From the NCBI GenBank assembly GCA_902783095.1, contig CACZPX010000045.1, forward strand, positions 1-8,883: a DNA stretch of 8,883 bases. Reading direction: 5' to 3'. The position numbers and the translations under genes are program-made. This stretch comes from an uncultured Lachnospiraceae bacterium (GTDB lineage Bacteria; Bacillota; Clostridia; Lachnospirales; Lachnospiraceae). Under the pieces are notes generated by a model. The model saw only the letters and a program-made list of their open reading frames with translations. It was not told the DNA's origin and ran no database searches. Numbering within the stretch: position 1 is the stretch's first letter; every line of letters begins with the position of its first letter. Positions 6,374 to 8,883 of this stretch are shown one piece after another.

Positions 6374-6589
6374 TTATCTGTTGTCGCCCTGTCCGTCCGT
6401 GCCGAACAGCCGCGCGGAGATCCGCTGCCAGAGCGCCTCGTTTTTTTCTATGGTGCCGTCCGGCGCCGCCGGGGCGGGGCAGGCTCCCGGCCGCGGTCTC
6501 TGCCGCAGGTACGGGGTCCCCATTGTCCGCCGCAGCGTGCCTATGCCGCGGTAAAGCGGCCTGATCCTTCTGTCCTTTGGGTCCGTCAT
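6374..6589 (-). CDS. Small basic protein downstream of the membrane sigma factor (unknown function)
   Basis: The product has 71 residues, beginning MTDPKDRRIRPLYRGIG and ending FGTDGQGDNR. The start is decided by GGGAGG on the minus strand ending seven bases before the ATG at 6589, one of the best ribosome sites in the window. The gene begins 26 bp after the stop of the sigma-factor gene on the same strand, so the two are very probably co-transcribed. The sequence is Arg- and Pro-rich in its first half (RPLYRGIGTLRRT, LRQRPRP) and has a probable short amphipathic helix near the end (IEKNEALWQRISARLF). There is no signal peptide, membrane helix or Cys. I do not recognise a family. The frame is open further upstream to 6751, but that extension overlaps the sigma-factor gene and lacks the ribosome site. 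Being a real gene is likely from the start signal and spacing, not from homology. Confidence 0.6.
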   Translation of the reverse strand: MTDPKDRRIRPLYRGIGTLRRTMGTPYLRQRPRPGACPAPAAPDGTIEKNEALWQRISARLFGTDGQGDNR

Positions 6590-6615
6590 CGCCTTTCCTC
6601 CCGTGCTGCGCGCCG

Positions 6616-8883
6616 TCAGTCTTCCAGCTTTTCCGGCACGCCCTGTTCGTCCAGGCGGTACGCGTGTGTGCCCGTGCCGTCCTCCATCAGAAAGCGGTCC
6701 GGGCCCGCCGTCTCTTCCGTATCCGCCGGCCGGAGCGGCAGCGTCATCCACAGGGACGGCGTGTCGCCGTCAAACCGAAACACGGCGATCCCGCGCGTCT
6801 CCCGGCCGCTGTCCGTATAATCGGCGGCGATCCAGATATAGCGGGCCGTTCCCTGCCGCACGTACCATACACCCTCCGACGGCATCAGCGTATACGCGCT
6901 GTTCTCCGGCACGGCCGGCGCTTCAAGCTCCACGCCCTCGTGCCAGAACCAGCTGCCCAGCGTGGCTCCGTCTGCGCCGCGCACGTAGATCTCGCACTCA
7001 AAACCAGGCATGCCGCCCACCGTGATGCTGCGTCCGTCTTCCTCCCGTACGGCCACGTACTCGCCGGAGCCGCTGGCTTCCCGCTCCGTGACTTTCATCA
7101 GACGGTCGCCGGCGGCCGCGGGGGAAGCCGTCTGCGATCCGCCTGTTTTTTCGCGGATGCAGGGCACCACTTCCTCCTTTAAAAAGCCCACAGCCGGCTC
7201 GTTCAGAAGCTGATAGACCTGCTGATCGCTCAGGATCCCCGCCTTTGCCTGTCTTGTCACCTCGTTCAACTGTTCCAGCGTATAGCGGTCTCCGGCCGCG
7301 ATCCGGACCAGCTCCGCCTTGTCCGCGTCCGACATCGTCTCGTCCGCGGCCGCACCCACCAGCAGGTTCATGGCGCTTACGACGACTGCCTTATCGTTCA
7401 TATCCGCCGCGTAGACCAGGATCACCGCCAGACCGTAGCTGGTATATCCCACGCGCTGGCCACCCATATCCGCCCTGTCGTAGGCTTTGATCTCCATGAC
7501 CTGCTCGTCTTTCCAGAAGACCGCGATCGTGTTGTCCTTTTCTTCCACGCGCGCGGTATCCTTCCAGGCCCTGGGCATAACAAAGGCAAAATCGTCCGTC
7601 TCATAGACGGCGGCGTCCTCTTCTTTTTCCGGCTGGGCCGCGGCGCCGTCCGCCGGCCGGATGGCCGGAAGGATCTGCCCGCTGACAAAGGCAAACTGCG
7701 GGTCCGCGATATCCGGCGCCCCCTGCTCAAAGGCCTTGCGGCATTCTTCCACGGTCAGACCGCTGCCGCCTGTCATAAGGTCCAGCAGGGCCTGCTGCTC
7801 CCCGTCCGAAAGCCCGGCCAAAAGCCCGCTCTCTCTGGCGACCATCTCCGGAAAGACGCCGGCCTGCAGCGTCGCAACGCTGTCCCCCGCCTTTGCGGCG
7901 ACCTGCGTCACGTGCAGGATGTCGTTGACGATATAGTCGCCCGCGGCATAGTCTGCGAGCGCCTTCCCCCACGGGTCCTGACTGTCCGCCGCTTCCGCCT
8001 TCAGGCTGAGCAGCAGGATATCCCCGTAATAGAAGGCCGCGCCGTCCGGCTGTTCTGTCACCGTCACCCGGCCCTGCCAGGACGCCGGCAGGTCAAAGAC
8101 GAACGCGTCGCCGATGCGGACCGGTCCCACCGCATCCTGCGCGGGCTGCCCGGACGTCTCCTCCGCATCCGCCGTGGTCGAATCTTCCTCCGTCGGCGCG
8201 GCGGTCTCCTCCGCGGAGGGTTCCCCCGCCGTCTGTTCCGCCTCCGTTGCGGCAGGCGTCTCCGCCAGTGTGGTATATTCCGCCGCTGCCGTGGTGGGCT
8301 CGCCGGCGTTTCGGTTGCTGATCGCGATCGCCGCTCCTGTGCCGCCGCCTACAGCGATCACGCCGGCCAGCACGATGGCCGCGATCTTGCCGCCAAGCAG
8401 TCCGCCTGCCGCAGCCGTTCCGGTGGCTGCCGCCGCCCCGGCCGTTCCCGATACCGCCGCCGATCCTGCCGCCCCGGCTCCCGCCGCGGAAGCAGCTCCC
8501 GTGGAAGCGGATGCACCGGCCGCCGATGCCGCGGCTGTGCCGCCTGTCTGTGCGGCCTGCAGCAGACCGCTGCCCTTTACCGCCTGCAGCAGCTCGTAAT
8601 TGGCCCGCGTGAGTGTCGGCGCCCCTGCGGCGTCCAGACGCAGCTTGGCGATGAGCGCCAGCAGCACCGATACCGGTGCCGCGCTGTGCAGCTTTACGCC
8701 GCTCATCTTCTCCAGCTGTTCCGTAGAGAGCCGCAGCTTCTTTCTGGCGTAGTTGACGTTGCTCTTGGCCGTCCCCTCCGGGATCCCCAGCTGCTCTCCG
8801 ATCTGCGCGTACGTCAGATCGTCGTTCCATAAGAGCAGGCACTGCCGCTGCATTTCGGGCAGGTCCGCCAGCATCTCCCGCAC
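6616..8883 (-). CDS. Membrane-tethered ECF-type RNA polymerase sigma factor with duplicated extracytoplasmic domain (5' end outside window)
   Basis: The frame runs to the window edge; the visible 755 residues begin inside sigma region 4, and region 2 must lie to the right. LADLPEMQRQCLLLW...DLTYAQIGEQLGIPEGTAKSNVNYARKKLR (5-51) is a clear sigma-70 region 4 helix-turn-helix that reads -35 boxes. Residues 60-111 are a helical segment, 112-165 an Ala/Gly/Ser/Thr linker, and 166-189 one transmembrane helix. Residues 190-252 form a Thr/Glu/Ala stalk. Two related domains follow (about 255-409 and 426-576), each opening with an F-x-F-x2-P-x2-W motif, then a third, unrelated C-terminal domain (about 595-755). 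The topology predicted is DNA-binding part inside, everything after residue 190 outside. Sigma factors with C-terminal membrane extensions exist in Clostridia; the natural reading is that outside signals, perhaps through proteolysis, control release or activity. The ligand is unknown. It heads, with the 71-aa ORF, a minus-strand operon whose promoter is off-window. Confidence 0.85.
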   Translation of the reverse strand: MREMLADLPEMQRQCLLLWNDDLTYAQIGEQLGIPEGTAKSNVNYARKKLRLSTEQLEKMSGVKLHSAAPVSVLLALIAKLRLDAAGAPTLTRANYELLQAVKGSGLLQAAQTGGTAAASAAGASASTGAASAAGAGAAGSAAVSGTAGAAAATGTAAAGGLLGGKIAAIVLAGVIAVGGGTGAAIAISNRNAGEPTTAAAEYTTLAETPAATEAEQTAGEPSAEETAAPTEEDSTTADAEETSGQPAQDAVGPVRIGDAFVFDLPASWQGRVTVTEQPDGAAFYYGDILLLSLKAEAADSQDPWGKALADYAAGDYIVNDILHVTQVAAKAGDSVATLQAGVFPEMVARESGLLAGLSDGEQQALLDLMTGGSGLTVEECRKAFEQGAPDIADPQFAFVSGQILPAIRPADGAAAQPEKEEDAAVYETDDFAFVMPRAWKDTARVEEKDNTIAVFWKDEQVMEIKAYDRADMGGQRVGYTSYGLAVILVYAADMNDKAVVVSAMNLLVGAAADETMSDADKAELVRIAAGDRYTLEQLNEVTRQAKAGILSDQQVYQLLNEPAVGFLKEEVVPCIREKTGGSQTASPAAAGDRLMKVTEREASGSGEYVAVREEDGRSITVGGMPGFECEIYVRGADGATLGSWFWHEGVELEAPAVPENSAYTLMPSEGVWYVRQGTARYIWIAADYTDSGRETRGIAVFRFDGDTPSLWMTLPLRPADTEETAGPDRFLMEDGTGTHAYRLDEQGVPEKLED

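Noticed and set aside
7912..8832. Plus-strand open frame of 306 codons opposite the sigma-factor gene
   Set aside because: Arg-rich shadow of the Ala-rich linker and stalk; no start signal or recognisable domain.

Overview
The window reads as chromosomal DNA from a GC-rich, Gram-positive anaerobe of the Clostridia, most likely Lachnospiraceae-like. Evidence: GGAGG-type ribosome binding sites, sigma-A promoters of the TTGTCA/TACAAT type, an XdhC accessory protein, a clostridial-style MATE pump, and a membrane-tethered ECF-type sigma factor with a long extracytoplasmic region. No phage, insertion sequence, tRNA, rRNA or CRISPR was recognised. The assignment rests on protein resemblance and style of signals, not on a marker gene.

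Layout, left to right. (1) 1-393 (+) is the C-terminal half of an XdhC/CoxI-family molybdenum-hydroxylase maturation protein, ended by a strong hairpin terminator. (2) 459-1133 (-) is a conserved-looking protein with a papain-like/C39-like Cys...His pattern, convergent with gene 1 and sharing its bidirectional terminator. (3) A 165-bp divergent promoter region separates it from a MATE-family efflux transporter (1299-2636, +). (4) A separate promoter and a 5'-UTR hairpin precede 2784-3830 (+), a four-helix membrane protein with a Lys/Ala/Glu-rich histone-H1-like N-terminus and a Cys/His zinc-ribbon-like C-terminus. (5) A second very good bidirectional terminator divides it from the convergent topB (3925-6195, -), a full-length type IA topoisomerase III with its own promoter. 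(6) Upstream of topB on the same strand lie a 71-aa small ORF (6374-6589) with a near-ideal ribosome binding site and, 26 bp before it, the 3' 2.27 kb of a sigma-factor gene (6616-8883). That sigma gene encodes sigma region 4, a long Ala/Gly/Ser linker, one transmembrane helix, a Thr/Glu/Ala stalk, two copies of a ~150-residue extracytoplasmic domain and a further C-terminal domain.

The genes look like independent transcription units; I see no multi-gene pathway. The most unusual content is the single-polypeptide sigma factor/membrane sensor at the right edge with its internally duplicated outer domain and small downstream partner. The zinc-motif membrane protein with a histone-like tail is second.
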